Source: Acanthacorydalis orientalis (lineage: Eukaryota > Arthropoda > Insecta > Megaloptera > Corydalidae). From it: a DNA stretch of 64,000 nucleotides. The notes beneath the pieces were generated by a model, which made no database searches, was not told where the DNA came from, and was given only the letters and a program-made list of their open reading frames with translations. Each line of letters begins with the position of its first letter. Position 1 is the stretch's first letter. Of this stretch, positions 1-11,610 are shown one piece after another. The position numbers were made by a program, and so were the translations under genes. The stretch is from assembly GCA_034766995.1 (NCBI GenBank), contig CM068323.1, positions 25,119,214 through 25,183,213 of the forward strand, given 5' to 3'.

Positions 1-990
1 GATAACTAGGATGTAAAACCGGTTGTAAATGTTTTATATCCATCGGAAGTCTCGTGTTTTTGCAGAAGCACATAAGTTACAGTTAATTAAATTTCAGAAG
101 CATAAACCTATAAGGGCACTGACGGGATGAATGCGCGAGTGTGAGAGGGACGCGCTCCTAAGATGCACAGTAAACATTCACGCTTAAGTGATCCGTGAAT
201 AATTAAATCCGGTCGAACGTATTTCAGTTATTTGTCTTCATTTCGCTCACCGTTGTTTATCAATGAGTGGCGAGCATCAACGCCGCCGATTCGTATGAAC
301 TCGCGTGCTTTTATCTCTATTACAGAAACAGAAAAGTCGATTTGTGTGTGGTGCTGTTTTTCTAGATAAAGTACGAACGAACGGTTTGTCAAGAAAATAT
401 CGTTGGAAAGAAACGAAACTATTGTTAAAAAACCTGTTTCCATATCATTATGTCGTTTTCTTCAAAAATTATCAGACTGTCTCAGAATATCAGATTTTTG
501 GAATACTCTAAAGAGTTACTCAAATTCAAATCGAACTATTTAAGAAATAATGATATTAATATAGAAAGAGATATAAATGACAAGATATAGAAAAATATCT
601 GAAAATAAATCACTGAACTCTTCCAAACCACTTAAATGTTACACAAAACCAAACACATTATAAAAAAGAGCAAATACGTAAAGCCTGGAAAGGAGTCATC
701 GAAAATAAGATAAGAAAAATGAAATTATTAACGAATATGTAGACTTCTATGTAAGATTGAGAATATGAAGAGGAATAGTTCGTTCATTATATTGAAATTA
801 TTGTTTTTAAATATCAGTACACACTTTCATAGAGTGAAAATACTGTAAACGACTAGAAATAAAATTTCATCAATCAATGAAAATTTCTCAATTAATAACA
901 AGTTAGGAAGCAGAATCTAGAAAATCCACAATAAATGATTTTTCTTCACAACCTTTAACATTGGTACAAAATTATACATTTCAAATACAT
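1..990. other. AT-rich unassigned sequence
   Basis: Low-complexity AT-rich DNA with frequent stops in all frames. The longest frames, both near the left edge (228-511), overlap each other on opposite strands and show no recognisable domain. I see no gene, RNA or element here. Confidence 0.6.
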
Positions 991-994
991 ATTA

Positions 995-1198
995 TGCCTC
1001 GTTCTATTTTTTTATATTATTAGCTAAAGTTCAGTTTAACTTCTCTTCCTCCCTCTCACTCTCTCTCTCTATATATATATATATTAATATTAAATAAATC
1101 TTAATCTCATAACATCTAATAATAATAGAAAATTCACATTAAAAATATATATGTTCCTCACTTCATTTTTTTATTATAAGCCAAAGTTTAGTTTAATT

Positions 1199-1233
<35 letters not shown>

Positions 1234-1286
1234 GTATATATGTATATATATATATATATGTGTGTATATATATGTATGTATGTTTA

Positions 1287-1329
<43 letters not shown>

Positions 1330-1378
1330 ATCTTAAATAAATGTTACTCTCGCAACATCTAACAATAATAGAAAATTA
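995..1378. repeat. Tandem duplication around CT/TA microsatellites
   Basis: Two copies of one unit lie side by side (about 995-1137 and 1151-1378). Each has the same order: a pyrimidine/T-rich start, AGCYAAAGTTYAGTTTAAYTTCTC, a (CT)n run, a (TA)n run, then TTAAATAAATSTTA, an AACATCTAAYAATAATAG block and GAAAATT. The second copy has a much longer (TA)n with interspersed TG steps (about 1217-1328). The end of a third partial copy (TA run followed by ATTAAATAAATG) is visible at about 1799-1832. Segmental tandem duplication followed by microsatellite expansion is the simplest reading. Confidence 0.8.
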
Positions 1379-1386
1379 TAAATTTT

Positions 1387-1412
1387 ATATATATATATAT
1401 ATACATATATAT
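1387..1412. repeat. (TA)n with TG tail
   Basis: Short TA run that passes into GTGTGTTTGTG at its right end. Confidence 0.8.
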
Positions 1413-4238
1413 GTGTGTTTGTGTATTATGTGGTATACGGCATACAAACGAATTATCATAGCTGTCTATGCAAGCAAATATATAGAACAAGCAGATTGTT
1501 CTAGAACAATCTAGAACGATATAAAAAGGATGCCTAGATAGTTATCGACAGCATTTTTTCAAACAACAACAAACTAATAGACATATAAAACTAGTCGATT
1601 GTATTTGATAACAAAACTATATTCGTACGGATAAAATTAATCGATTGTATTTGTATTCGACAACGAATTAAATGTAATGCAACAATTTTGGACAAAGTGT
1701 AAATGTACCCTGGCGACAGCGGTTGACAATCAATCAAGATCCGACCATCGGGCACCAAAGAGAACCGTTTGGCAACCAACACCAGAGGGTTACGACAATA
1801 TATATATATATATGTATCAATATTAAATAAATGATAATAATCTGCATGAATTTAAACATGCATGTTTTTTTAAAATATCTTTTATATATTGCAATCTAAC
1901 ATCATGATAAATCAAATCTATACGAAAAATCAATTTACCTTTGAGTTCATCTGCTTTGAGCACACATAGAAACAAATTAATTGACAAATGAAACAACAAC
2001 TGGCCATATTGCTTCTAGTAGTATTTGTTTTACAAGCACACTACAAACTAGACTAGCGACTGCGCATACGAACACGAATTATCTAGTAGCATACTAATGT
2101 CAATTTAGTTATACTCTCACGGATAATTACGAACGATTCACACAGTCTTTTTGAAAAACAGTCAATATTCAATCACCACGAAAAGTCAATTTTCTTTGAA
2201 ACGTACTGAACATGCGACGAAATCCCGTTTTTTACATTAAAAATATCACACGAGCACGGACTGATTGTACAACACGCCACGCCATGCCGGTCGGATGATG
2301 ACGTAGAAATCAAAGCCTACTGGTTAATATGAGTTTATTTATTCGACGACAATTGTTATTACGAGGTAACTACGATATATACCGAACTAATCGGTGTAAA
2401 ACCGAACTGATCATCCCCCTCTCTCCCTCTCGCTCTCTATATATATACACAAGTTTGCACTGAAACTCAGAATTGCTGAATAACGATGTTAAAATGAAAA
2501 AAAGGGCTAAAGAAAATTTTTTTTAAATGTTATACTTATTCTTCAGGCTAATTGTCATGTTTATAGAGATATATTTTCGATTGATCGGAGAAACAAACCT
2601 CCCTCTCTACTGTTTAACTGGCCAGTGTTCCAACAGAGTAACACAACTTAGTCTTTTAAAATTATGATTTAGTGCTGGGAATACGTAGCACAAATCTTTT
2701 CAGCTTCACTGTCGTATTATCGATTGTTTCGTATGAAGACCATGCGTCAGTTTTGAAGCGTGAAGGGAGAAATCATCGGATGAAAAGATATAAACAGAAC
2801 ATATCTACCACATATTATATTTGAATTAAAAACATGTTTTTTTCTATCATTCATGTTAGATTAGAATCGAATACAGACAAACAACGAGCAATAATATCAT
2901 TATAAATTTGAGTATTTCCCAGAAATATGTGACTACGATAATGTAAACGAATGCAAAGCATACGACGTCCATAACGTTTAACAATTTCGCCCGTTTTTTT
3001 TTCTTAAAAAAAACGGCCACGTCCGCGTGTATAAAAGAACTGCGATGCTCATTTTCCGTCCGATATGTAAATGAAGCGCGTGGTTTCCGTCCGATGCGTT
3101 ATTTAAAAATACAATTAAAATACGGAAATCTAGAATAGAAAGTTGAATGATTAGTCACTGCGCTGTCAGTCGTGAAATTATCTCTATGATTGAAATTAAT
3201 TCGTGTAGAGTTGTGCGTTTCAACGGATTTTTGTAAATGTACGGTGGTTTTGAAATGAAAGTGATTCAAATTTGTTTTCGATCCAGGTTTAAAGAATTAA
3301 AAAAAATAGTAACAGATATTCAAGCCGTCTTCGCTCTTCTTGGACGCAAGATCGAACAGTTGTTAATTGTTTGGTCATCGATTTCGTTCTTATAATACGT
3401 TTCAACAACAACCCCCCGATGTTCACCAGACCAATTCATGATCGGTACTAAAAACGGCAGAGCCTACCCTATCGGATTTTATCTATCCCAACTATTTACC
3501 TCCACTACAGTTCACACAGTTCCCCCTCAAAACATGAGAGATCTTTATGTCTCCCATCCTGTACATATAAGTGTTTATTTTTTGGAACATACTTTCATAT
3601 ATATAGGGAATAAATTGAAGGTATTGAAACTTGCAAGAAAAAATAAAACAAAGTCAGGCATAGACATTAAAAGTGCTCAGTGTAATGTCAATTCGTTTCG
3701 ATATACGAGTGATTTAAATAATCGCAGTAAACAGACACTGTACCAAAAAAAAAAAAAACGTACAAGAACGATCCGTGTCCGCCTCTCGCGTACGCCCTGT
3801 CCGTACTCGAACAACGACGCGGAACAGTTCATCTGAAAAAAATCTATTATTACAACATGATATTTTGAAAGTCGATTACCCATGAACAAAGGACAAATAC
3901 TGATAAATATAGGACGAAAAACGTACAGTCCGATGAACGCTTATTGTTCCATCAATTTGGCGCGAGAGTGTATAAAAATTTTCACATATTTTCGGTGTTA
4001 ATTTTTAATAGATTCTTTTGTGCGCGGCCACAGAACGTGTCTATCGTTCGTATCGCACGGTATTCGGAAAAACGAAACTATTTTTAAACGGACGAACGCT
4101 TTGAAACGTTTTAAAAAACGCAGTGGTTCCGTTTCGAAGAGAGAAAAAACAGACCGTCCGCTCGGTATTGTTTGCACGTTCGTTTCGACGGGATGTTTGA
4201 CTTAATCATTTAAAGACATTACGGGGTGGACGGGCGGT
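1413..4238. other. AT-rich unassigned sequence
   Basis: No recognisable gene or element. A short CT/TA compound microsatellite sits at about 2415-2448, and a poly-T/poly-A inverted tract at about 2993-3012. A frame at 1591-1782 (minus) and one at 3438-3836 (plus) remain open for 63 and 132 codons, but neither translation shows a domain, and the second ends in a lysine-rich stretch from a poly-A run. GTATAAAAG at about 3029 resembles a TATA box but has no attached coding sequence. Confidence 0.5.
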
Positions 4239-4261
4239 AGAGAGAGAGAGAGAGAGAGAGA
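4239..4261. repeat. (GA)n microsatellite
   Basis: Perfect GA dinucleotide run of about 23 bp, in a stretch richer in CpG than its flanks. Confidence 0.9.
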
Positions 4262-4746
4262 TTGTGTGTCGACGGTGGACGAGAGAGGAGCGATTTGTGT
4301 ACCGTGCGTTATATCTGCAAATCTACCGCAAATTAAGTTAAAAGCAAAAGTTATTTGATCCGTTTTGTTCGCCTGCAGCAAGTTTTCTGGAGCAAGTTTC
4401 CACTTCGCATTCGAACGCAAGAAAATTTAAATACTAGTTTCGTACAGGATTAATAACGGGCACCGACTTATAACGTGTGCTGCTACGAACGGAACAAGTT
4501 CATACACAAATATGATGCGGTGTAATTGTCTGAAATAATACTCTTTCACTGGCGCTTATATACATTCCGGCTCGGATATTTCGAGCGATAGGAGAGATAG
4601 ACAGAACTGAGTGTACGCGAGTCGAAAGATCGACGAGAAACTGAACAGCGTTTTCCAGATAGCCACTCGTTTTTTTTTATTGATCCGATCTGATGAATTC
4701 GTTTATAATATTTTTTTTATTTAAATCGAACCGCCGGTCCCAATTA

Positions 4747-4800
4747 TTAGGCCGGTGCGAAAATGATTACGCTCCTCGTGATTTTAAGTGCGACACAGCT
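4747..4800 (+). mobile_element. Mariner-type left terminal repeat (remnant)
   Basis: The sequence starts TTAGGCCGGTGCGAAAATGA and continues ATTACG, next to TA dinucleotides. Established family knowledge: many mariner elements of the Hsmar1/cecropia type begin TTAGGTTGGTGCAAAAGTAA, and the match here is partial but in register. A plus-strand transposase C-terminal fragment lies 0.6 kb downstream, so both may be remains of one internally deleted element. Similar ends occur at 11324 and, inverted, at 21948 and 24433. Confidence 0.5.
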
Positions 4801-5364
4801 CGTGTTTCGCTGACACAGAAAGGCACCGTGCACACTTCTACCCGGTGCCTCCGACATCTACGATTCGAAACAATCGTCCGTTCCGAAACTAAATAAGATT
4901 GCTTTTATTGTAAACATCCGCGCGCACCCGTCCGTGAGATATGGAAAAACTCATGAATACGGAATGCACGTTCCTGAATTTATAATAGTGTCCGTATGAC
5001 CGGATTCCGTTAAATCAGCGCGTCGGAACACACAATTCGAAACGGTACGTCCACTTTGCAACATAATCAAAAATTCATAACGGTGATGCCGGGGTCCCGG
5101 CCGTTATCTTCAGCGTCGTGTTCGTTTCGTTCCTTTTATCTACTATTATCGCGTTTATTTATTTTCAACGCAACTATTTTATTCAGTATTATGTTGTTTT
5201 TTTTTGCATCGACGGTTCGATTTCATGTCGGTTCTGATTCGGTGAAACAGATCGAGAGAGTCGTCTAAAGATCGATTAATCGTTCGCCGGGAAAAAATCT
5301 GTGACCGGCGACACCGATAAACTGTTGGAAAATCCCAATAAGAAGATTTCAATTTATCGTGGAT

Positions 5365-5495
5365 ATTTTAAAAATGTTTTTTCCAATTATGAAACCTTAC
5401 CGCACCCGACTTATTCTCCGAACCTGTCTCTGACAAATTATCATTTTTTTCTTACAAGAGAAGGTTTCAAAAACCTATATAAAGTAGATTTGTAA
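5365..5495 (+). pseudogene. Mariner transposase C-terminal fragment
   Basis: In the plus frame ending at 5495 the translation reads ETLPHPTYSPNLSLTNYHFF. This is the conserved mariner motif around the third catalytic aspartate, usually LPHPPYSPDLxPTDYHLF. Here the catalytic D of YSPD has become N, and the frame ends soon after (FKNLYKVDL stop), so it cannot be active. The upstream part of the same frame, from 5301, is not recognisable. The motif form LSxTNYHFF points to the Hsmar1/cecropia side of the family. It may belong with the terminal repeat at 4747. Confidence 0.75.
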
Positions 5496-5499
5496 TAAC

Positions 5500-7200
5500 T
5501 ACATTTGTAGAGTAAAATCTGTGCAATTTTATAATAAATTCCACTTGTGTCTTTAAAAAAAAAATTTCCGTCACTGACACAGAACTCGTATCTAATATTT
5601 TAGTGTCGTGCGAGGTAGTAGGGCTTATTCGTAGAAACTGAATTTATCCACAATCGAACGAATGTAATGTTTAATTTATTTTCAGAAAAAGATATCGATT
5701 TAATATGAAAAAAAAACGTAGTGTTTAAACTTGTGACGAGTTGTTCCGGTCTTGTGAAATTGTAAAGAAAATAAGAGTAAGAAATGTACATACCTTATAA
5801 GAAGATCATCCGCTCGATTGAAATTTCTGCAAGGAGTGCCTGAAATTGAAGACACTGTTAGTGAAATTAAAATATGAAAATCAACTTTAGAAACGGGTCT
5901 CGCATTTTCAATCTGTGTTGAAATTCTTTACGATTAGACCAGTTCCACTGTAGATTTTTTTTTAAAAAATAAATATAAAAGAATATATTCAGGAATTCAA
6001 AGCTTCCTGTTCAATAAATTCAATAAATCGGCTCCGATATCGAGCAGAGAAGAAAATTCACGAAAGGTTCGTTTCATAAATTTGTATCTTTTACAGAGAC
6101 GGTTATTGGCGAGAAGGGTTGTTATTTTTATGAATAACATTCGATGTTGTTATTATTATTCCTTGTTAATTTTAATATCGGTAAACCATGACAAATATAC
6201 GATTGTGTTTGAGACTACTTCTGAATGAATGTAACTTGTTTAAAAATCATCCTGGCGTTTTGTGTTCGAATCTCTTTGATTTTCCGAACAAACGTACGGT
6301 AATTATTTTTTTAAAAAGAATCATTATACAGCAAGATGTAAATGTAATGCACACAGACGAGCTGACTACTTCCTCTGAGTGCGAATTAATAGCATAATTG
6401 ACACGAGCCGATCGCCGCTGTGCGACAGCGCATCTCGATTGATTTTAATTAAAAAAAAAAAAAACATTGTATTGTGACGCTTAATGTAATTTTCTATGGT
6501 AATTTAGTGGCACCGTTGAATGAATATTTACAATTCAATCAACAATCGTACAATGTAAATATGCGGAGAAGAAGTCGATTTGCGTGTAACGCGCGGCCGC
6601 TATCTTTTAATACTCGAGCTCCGGACAGCCATCCTTCCCGTCCCGCGCATCCCGGAACCGCCGCTCGTCGAGTTTCTATAGATTTAATTACGTTACTGTC
6701 AGCTGACTCTCCGCGAACCACGACGCACCGCGTCCCTCTGCACGCTCGTTCTTTCAATATTTTCGAAGAAAATAATATTTAATGGTACCGTGAACTCTGA
6801 ACTTGCAGTTCAGTTCGTCGGGTTTTCTTTTTTTTTGGGGGAATTTCTCCACAGAAGTAAATCGTTTTTCATTACTGTTCTCATCTCGCTTTATTCCGTT
6901 GACAGTCAGAGACGCAAACTGTGTTTTTATCGATGTATCTAGACGCACTTCCTTAGATATTTCCACTCGGTCGTCTGCGATTAATCGTTAAACAAAAATA
7001 AAATAATCTCGTTAGCATTCTACAAATTTAACGCTTGTAGTATAAGCGTTGGCAGCGAAATCGATACATAAAATCATGTATAACAATTATCACTAATAGA
7101 AACGTTACCATTGAACAGATACCGAACGATAATACCCTGTAGACAAGGGGGTGGAATCTTCTCTCCTCCCCTAATCCTTTTCAAATCTCTCGAAAGATGA
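5500..7200. other. Unassigned, with a CpG-rich block at about 6585-6745
   Basis: Mostly AT-rich sequence without recognisable features. The block at about 6585-6745 is clearly richer in C and G, with CGCGGCCGC and many CpG steps, and is open on both strands (102 codons plus, 72 codons minus). No domain is visible on either strand. CpG-rich regulatory or untranslated sequence is as likely as an exon. Confidence 0.4.
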
Positions 7201-7512
7201 GTTTTTTTATGCAACTATCGGCAGGGTGTCGAAATCACTATTGAAACAAGTAGCGAATCTTTGATTAAAGAGCATATGGCTAGAAAAGTTCATCCCTCAC
7301 GGCTGTTAAAACGTCCAAATTTAATGGCCAGCCTTACATCATCTGACACACAACACTCTTCACCGACAAGCGAGCGAACTGAGAGAAAAAAAGGGCGGCT
7401 ATAATTCTTGCGAAAAGTCAGACAACGAGCATACATCAAAGTGCAAATCTTGTAACAAATTTATCTGCGAAACTCGTACCAAGTCCACGTGTCCTCAATG
7501 TATGGACTAAAG
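7201..7512 (+). pseudogene. PiggyBac-like transposase, C-terminal remnant
   Basis: Two overlapping plus-strand frames make up the fragment. The first (about 7201-7401) reads ...LIKEHMARKVHPSRLL..., followed by a Ser/Thr/Arg/Lys-rich linker and a stop. After a one-base shift the second frame (about 7399-7511) reads CEKSDNEHTSKCKSCNKF followed by ICETRTKSTCPQC and a stop. The series of paired cysteines ending the protein resembles the Cys-rich zinc-binding tail of piggyBac-like transposases (family knowledge). The DDD catalytic core is not present. The fragment may be the relic of a source able to mobilise the TTAA-flanked miniature elements elsewhere in the window (inference). Another zinc-binding protein tail is the main alternative. 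Confidence 0.5.
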
Positions 7513-8187
7513 TGTTTGTGTATTCAATTTGTTTTTTTTTCTCTATTGAATTTTTGTATATTATTTTGTTTTAATCTGAATTAAAGCAGAAATTAAATAG
7601 AAACAAAATACTACCGTAACGACTTTAATGTTATTCGTTTTGAGGAACAGACAAACGTTAAGGAAAATGTCCGTTTCAATTTAAATCAATAATGCTTAGA
7701 AGCACTTTTCACGTACTGTGTGCGCCATAAAGTTTTATCTCTCTATTTATTTTCAATCGTCGCAATTATTTTCTACAATCGAAACAGTTAAAAAAAGCCT
7801 CGCACTCATATCTCTGTATAATTACAATCCAATAAATTGTCGATCGTCTCTTTGAATGAACTGTTATTTTATTTCAAGATCATTAGGCATCCGCATCGTG
7901 TATCTGGAAATGTGAACGAAATCATTTCATATGCGATCGGTTCGATCGACGCGGCATGCAACGACGCTCTCTGCGCCGCTATTTATTTTTTCTGCGAAAG
8001 CTTTTAAGGTTCCCAATAATACATACGGTCGTATCGAATGGTTTCTAATAATCGTCCGCTACCGTACACAACACGTACATTGTTTTACATTTATTCAACC
8101 TTTTTGATAATTTCATTTACCGCTCGGATGTGTTCGAAAGTACTAAAAACCTTTTCATTCGTGTTTTAAGATTCGATTAAATTTTGT
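7513..8187. other. Unassigned sequence
   Basis: No gene recognised. The stretch at about 7940-8060 is more balanced in composition (GATCGGTTCGATCGACGCGG and following), with fewer simple repeats than its surroundings, but has no coding signal I can support. Confidence 0.4.
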
Positions 8188-8236
8188 ACACACACACACA
8201 CACATATGTATATATATATATATATACATGTATATA
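8188..8236. repeat. (CA)n(TA)n compound microsatellite
   Basis: CA run of about 16 bp passing into TA, with an interrupting TG and CATG. Confidence 0.9.
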
Positions 8237-8504
8237 ATTATAAAAATTAAATCAGTGATTTAAAAGAGCAGCTACGTAACTACATGTTGTTTTGATATTA
8301 AATTCGGTCGATTAAAAAGATAAAGAAGATATCTCATCATCCGTTGATCGAAATAGGTATTAAAGAGTAGAAAATAGCGTATATTTTTATAGTGTTGTCT
8401 GCGTAGGAGAGAAACATGTACTTTATTCAATCTTGAATGAGAAACTTGCTGTATAAACCCTACAGATCGTAATTAAGAAGTGGTAATTAAGAAAATCACG
8501 TATT

Positions 8505-9040
8505 AGGAGATTGCATTAAAAGCCGCTGTTTTTATGGGATTTTTTTTAGCATTTATTTAAATAATAATAATAAATCAAAGTGTTTGCCCTCGGAAGCTGT
8601 GACTTTTGCACATTTATTTGGCAGTAGTCGAATTCTACGACAAAAGAACGGTCTATCTTTCGAGTCAATCCATTCGGTAACCGAATTTTCGACTTCTCGG
8701 TAGTCATGGAAGTGTGCATCTACCGCACACAGTTGTCCGATCGATCGGAACAGATGGTAATCGGTTGGGACCAGGTCCGGGCGAGGGAGAACCTCCCGTT
8801 CGAGCTCGATCAGTGGTCAAGAATCACTCTTCGGCGATCGATGATCGTTTTTGCATCAAATTATCGTTCGAACGCTGCTCCGATTGTTGTCGATAGCGTT
8901 CGGCGGTGATTGTTTCCTTATGTTTCAACAGCTCGTAATACAAGACACCGTTCATATCCCGCCAAATAGAGTGCACTGCTTTGTGACCGCGGACGTTTCG
9001 CTTTAGCGTCGACCTTGATGGTTGTCCAGGATGAACCCAT
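8505..9040 (-). mobile_element. Mariner remnant, catalytic and C-terminal part
   Basis: Reading the minus strand from about 9039, the translation is WVHPGQPSRSTLKRNVRGHK, then AVHSIWRDMNGVLYYELLKH and KETITAERYRQQ. This is the mariner core (WVxPGQPSxxT...WWDxxGVxYYELLKxGETxxxxxYxQQ). A damaged RVILxHDRAR segment follows with a frameshift and a stop where HDNARPH is expected, plus a deletion of roughly fifteen codons. The C-terminus resumes as EVLPRPDLVPTDYHLFRSIG and ends KCAKVTASEGKHFD, a good match to the family's terminal KCxxxDGxYF. The short 3' UTR leads to a terminal-repeat-like sequence at about 8512-8535 (GCATTAAAAGCCGCTGTTTT). The N-terminal DNA-binding half is missing. The pattern is closest to Mos1-like (mauritiana) elements. 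Not functional. Confidence 0.88.
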
Positions 9041-9232
9041 GATGTATTCTTCTATCATATCAAGATTCTCCTCCACTTTATGCGCACGCGGTCGGTGTTT
9101 CACAGAATGTCTTTAGTAACTAAACATATACAGAATAATCCCAGATCTTTTTCTAAATATATTAACATCTCCTTTAAAAACTCTAATCCTCGTAATTAAA
9201 AATAATACAATCTGCGGTTCAATTAGATACTC

Positions 9233-9235
<3 letters not shown>

Positions 9236-9285
<50 letters not shown>
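9236..9285. repeat. (TA)n, 50 bp
   Basis: Uninterrupted TA array. Left flank ATACTCATT, right flank AGTGGAGGAG. Confidence 0.95.
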
Positions 9286-9287
<2 letters not shown>

Positions 9288-9540
9288 TGGAGGAGATAAA
9301 ATACAAAACTCGTATAAAATCCAATAAAGCTACAACGAATTCAACCCTTTCTTTGTGCGTATAATGCGCAGGCAATAAATTTCAAAACAGTGATTCATTT
9401 GATTAATTTCCATTAAGTTATTAAAGCAGATTACGTTAATGGCAAACACTCTGGATAATTGAATCATACCTACCATCGCTAGTCTTTTTTTTATACCGAC
9501 AAACAGACACCAATAAATTCCAGAAAAAAATATCGTTCGC

Positions 9541-9574
9541 ACATATATATATATACATATGTGTGTGTGTATGT
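9541..9574. repeat. (TA)n(TG)n
   Basis: TA run followed by CATATGTGTGTGTGTATG. Confidence 0.9.
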
Positions 9575-9904
9575 TTACAGTTATGTAGGTATGAATGTTA
9601 GTCTGAATGCATGTACACTTAATCAAACAGTCCCCATACAGCTAGCTGTAACAAAGATTTTCGTTATTATGTGTTTCTGAATTGTTTATTTTTTTTAAAA
9701 AAACTGTTTATAGTCGATCGTAACCTGAATAGTAACCTTAATGAGAGCCACCATGAAATTAACCGTATTTATACCAACGAAACAACTCGTTTACTATTAA
9801 AATCATAGATCTAATCATTCTTAATTATACTAAAATGTAAATTTTAAGTGAGAAGAAAGGAGTTTTCATATGATTCAGTTCAGTCCTGTTTTATTTTATA
9901 TCGG

Positions 9905-10145
9905 AAGAAAGAAAGAAAAACTGAAATTATCACAAGTGTGCGGATACTTTTTCGGGTTCCAAATACAGACTTTTGTTGTTTTAACTTGTTTACCGGTTTT
10001 ACTGTTTAATAATATCATATTTTCTCTGTACGATTACGAAATATATACGATCTGCACACTTCCATGACGAATACACTATTATGGTTATCACGGGCGAGAA
10101 ACTAAAATTATCGCAAGTGTACGGAGACTTATTTGATCCGGTTTG
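9905..10145 (+). mobile_element. Two direct repeats of Tc1-like terminal type
   Basis: A motif of about 32 bp occurs twice in the same orientation, about 185 bp apart: AAACTGAAATTATCACAAG + TGTGCGGATACTT (about 9917-9950) and AAACTAAAATTATCGCAAG + TGTACGGAGACTT (about 10098-10131). They differ at about four positions. The CACAAGTGTGCGGATACTTT core resembles ends of Tc1-like elements (CAxAAGTGTTCGGACAC-type, family knowledge). Some Tc1-like elements have long inverted repeats holding two such direct repeats at this spacing (IR/DR). The opposite inverted repeat is not seen, so this would be a solo end. The alternative is an ordinary small duplication. Confidence 0.4.
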
Positions 10146-11320
10146 TGTACATGTCTCGTCAATAAAATGTTACACGAATCTCGATCCGTTCGTTCCTCCG
10201 ACATCGCTTTCACTGAAGAAAAAAACGTACTATCGCAGTCTAACACGAGCCACGTATCCCGTTGATGTGTTCCGGTGCTGATATACTGGCACTAAAACGC
10301 CCGTCCTTCGGGATACAGACGCGCGCACACACACACACATGCATGCACGGACCGAAAGGGAATCTTTCGTCGTCGCATTTTCACTTCTTTTCTTCTCGTG
10401 GCCGAACACGATTTTAATGAGCATTGGGATGCTGACGGAAACGACGTTCACGTGACCTTTGTCATTAACCGTTGCGTCGGTGTGTTTGTCACACGAGACC
10501 GTGGCGGAAACACAACAGTTCGCCGAAGAATGAGGTTTTCGGTTTGTTCAGTAGTATGATTACACGGCCGTGTGTTTTTTCGCCCTCCGTCCTCTCTCGG
10601 GACCGTCCCATCCTTCAGACACCGCACGAATGTGTGTGTGTGTGTGCGTGTGTTTTGTGACATTAAATGACACTGTCGATGTGTTACATTGTTTCAGTAA
10701 TACGGCCGCGCTCTTGCAGAAGCGGCGTCGCTTTCGACCCGACGTCTGACATCTGTGCGCGCGTACGTACGCAAGCGCGCTCATTTTTTCCCTCCGTCCT
10801 GTAATTTATTAGATGTTAACACGCGCTTTAAATGTTGGTATTTCTTTGTTATTCGTACTGATTACGTTTGCAGATAATATAAAAAAAAGGGAACGCAAGA
10901 AGAATGCACGGCCTGTGGACATTTTAATTGCTGGATAACGTATTTGAGTCTGTGCGTCCTCGCCGCGACTTTTTTCCCTGTCGTCGAGCACACATATTAC
11001 CTGCACCTTATTTGTTTTTCCGTGTTTGTTTAATGAAAATTTCATGTTTCACTGCACAACCTCTAAATGTTTACTTTCAGTCGTGACAGTATCGATTCTA
11101 ACGGTTTTTTTTTTAACAAAACGAAACGTTTAAAATTAAATCGCACACTTATTTAAGAATGTGTGAATATCATCACGCTTGATTATTTTTTCGCTCCCTT
11201 TAATTAAGTCTCGCTCATTAAAGAATCAATTCAAGTTTCATATTCTCTTATTCTACACGCCGAAATATTTATTTTGATAGGTCGCAGAGTACAATTTCAA
11301 TACATTTTAATGTGTGTGAA
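10146..11320. other. CpG-richer unassigned region
   Basis: About 10240-10800 carries many CpG steps, short CA/GT runs (about 10327-10343 and 10629-10654) and overlapping short open frames on both strands, with no domain. From 10800 on the sequence is AT-rich. No gene assigned. Confidence 0.4.
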
Positions 11321-11323
11321 GTG

Positions 11324-11555
11324 TTAGGTTGGTATAAAAATAATTGCAGTTTTTATCACTTGATTTTTTTCTCAGTTCCCGTCATCTTTCGTCATAGTCA
11401 TGCGATACATCGATGCGAACAATGAAATTAGTACTACTGATTTCAGATTATATCTATTGTTTCCATTATTTAGTATTGTTCGATATAACCGCTTAAATCA
11501 GTCGCTGAAAAAAAACAAATCCGCGCGATTTTGTCAGAGTGATTTTGATACATAT
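11324..11555 (+). mobile_element. Mariner 5' end fragment
   Basis: Begins TTAGGTTGGTATAAAAATAA with TTGCAGTTTTT following, a near-textbook mariner (Hsmar1/cecropia type) terminal repeat. The 5' leader contains CCGTCATCTTTCGTCATAG (about 11380), which recurs with two changes at about 21650, showing a shared subfamily. A plus frame starts at 11400 (MRYIDANNEISTTDF...) where a transposase start is expected, but homology fades quickly. The fragment runs into a (TA)n array at 11559; no 3' end is present. Confidence 0.65.
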
Positions 11556-11556
11556 A

Positions 11557-11558
<2 letters not shown>

Positions 11559-11607
<49 letters not shown>
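11559..11607. repeat. (TA)n, 49 bp
   Basis: TA array at the point where the mariner 5' fragment (11324) is lost. A smaller TA run follows at about 11672-11686. Confidence 0.95.

Positions 11608-11610
<3 letters not shown>

Noticed and set aside
1151..1336. Open frames with long IYIYIY, THTHTH or YIYIYV runs, here and at many other positions (for example 14493-14699, 24324-24719, 37160-37411, 44040-44292)
   Set aside because: They are translations of TA, CA and TG microsatellites and carry no information about a protein.
1591..1782. Minus frame LVAKRFSLVPDGRILIDCQP as a retroelement polyprotein piece
   Set aside because: It looks less random than its neighbours, but I cannot match it to any family motif and it is only 63 codons long.
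3029..3037. GTATAAAAG as a TATA box
   Set aside because: Such words are frequent in AT-rich DNA, and no coding or transcribed sequence follows.
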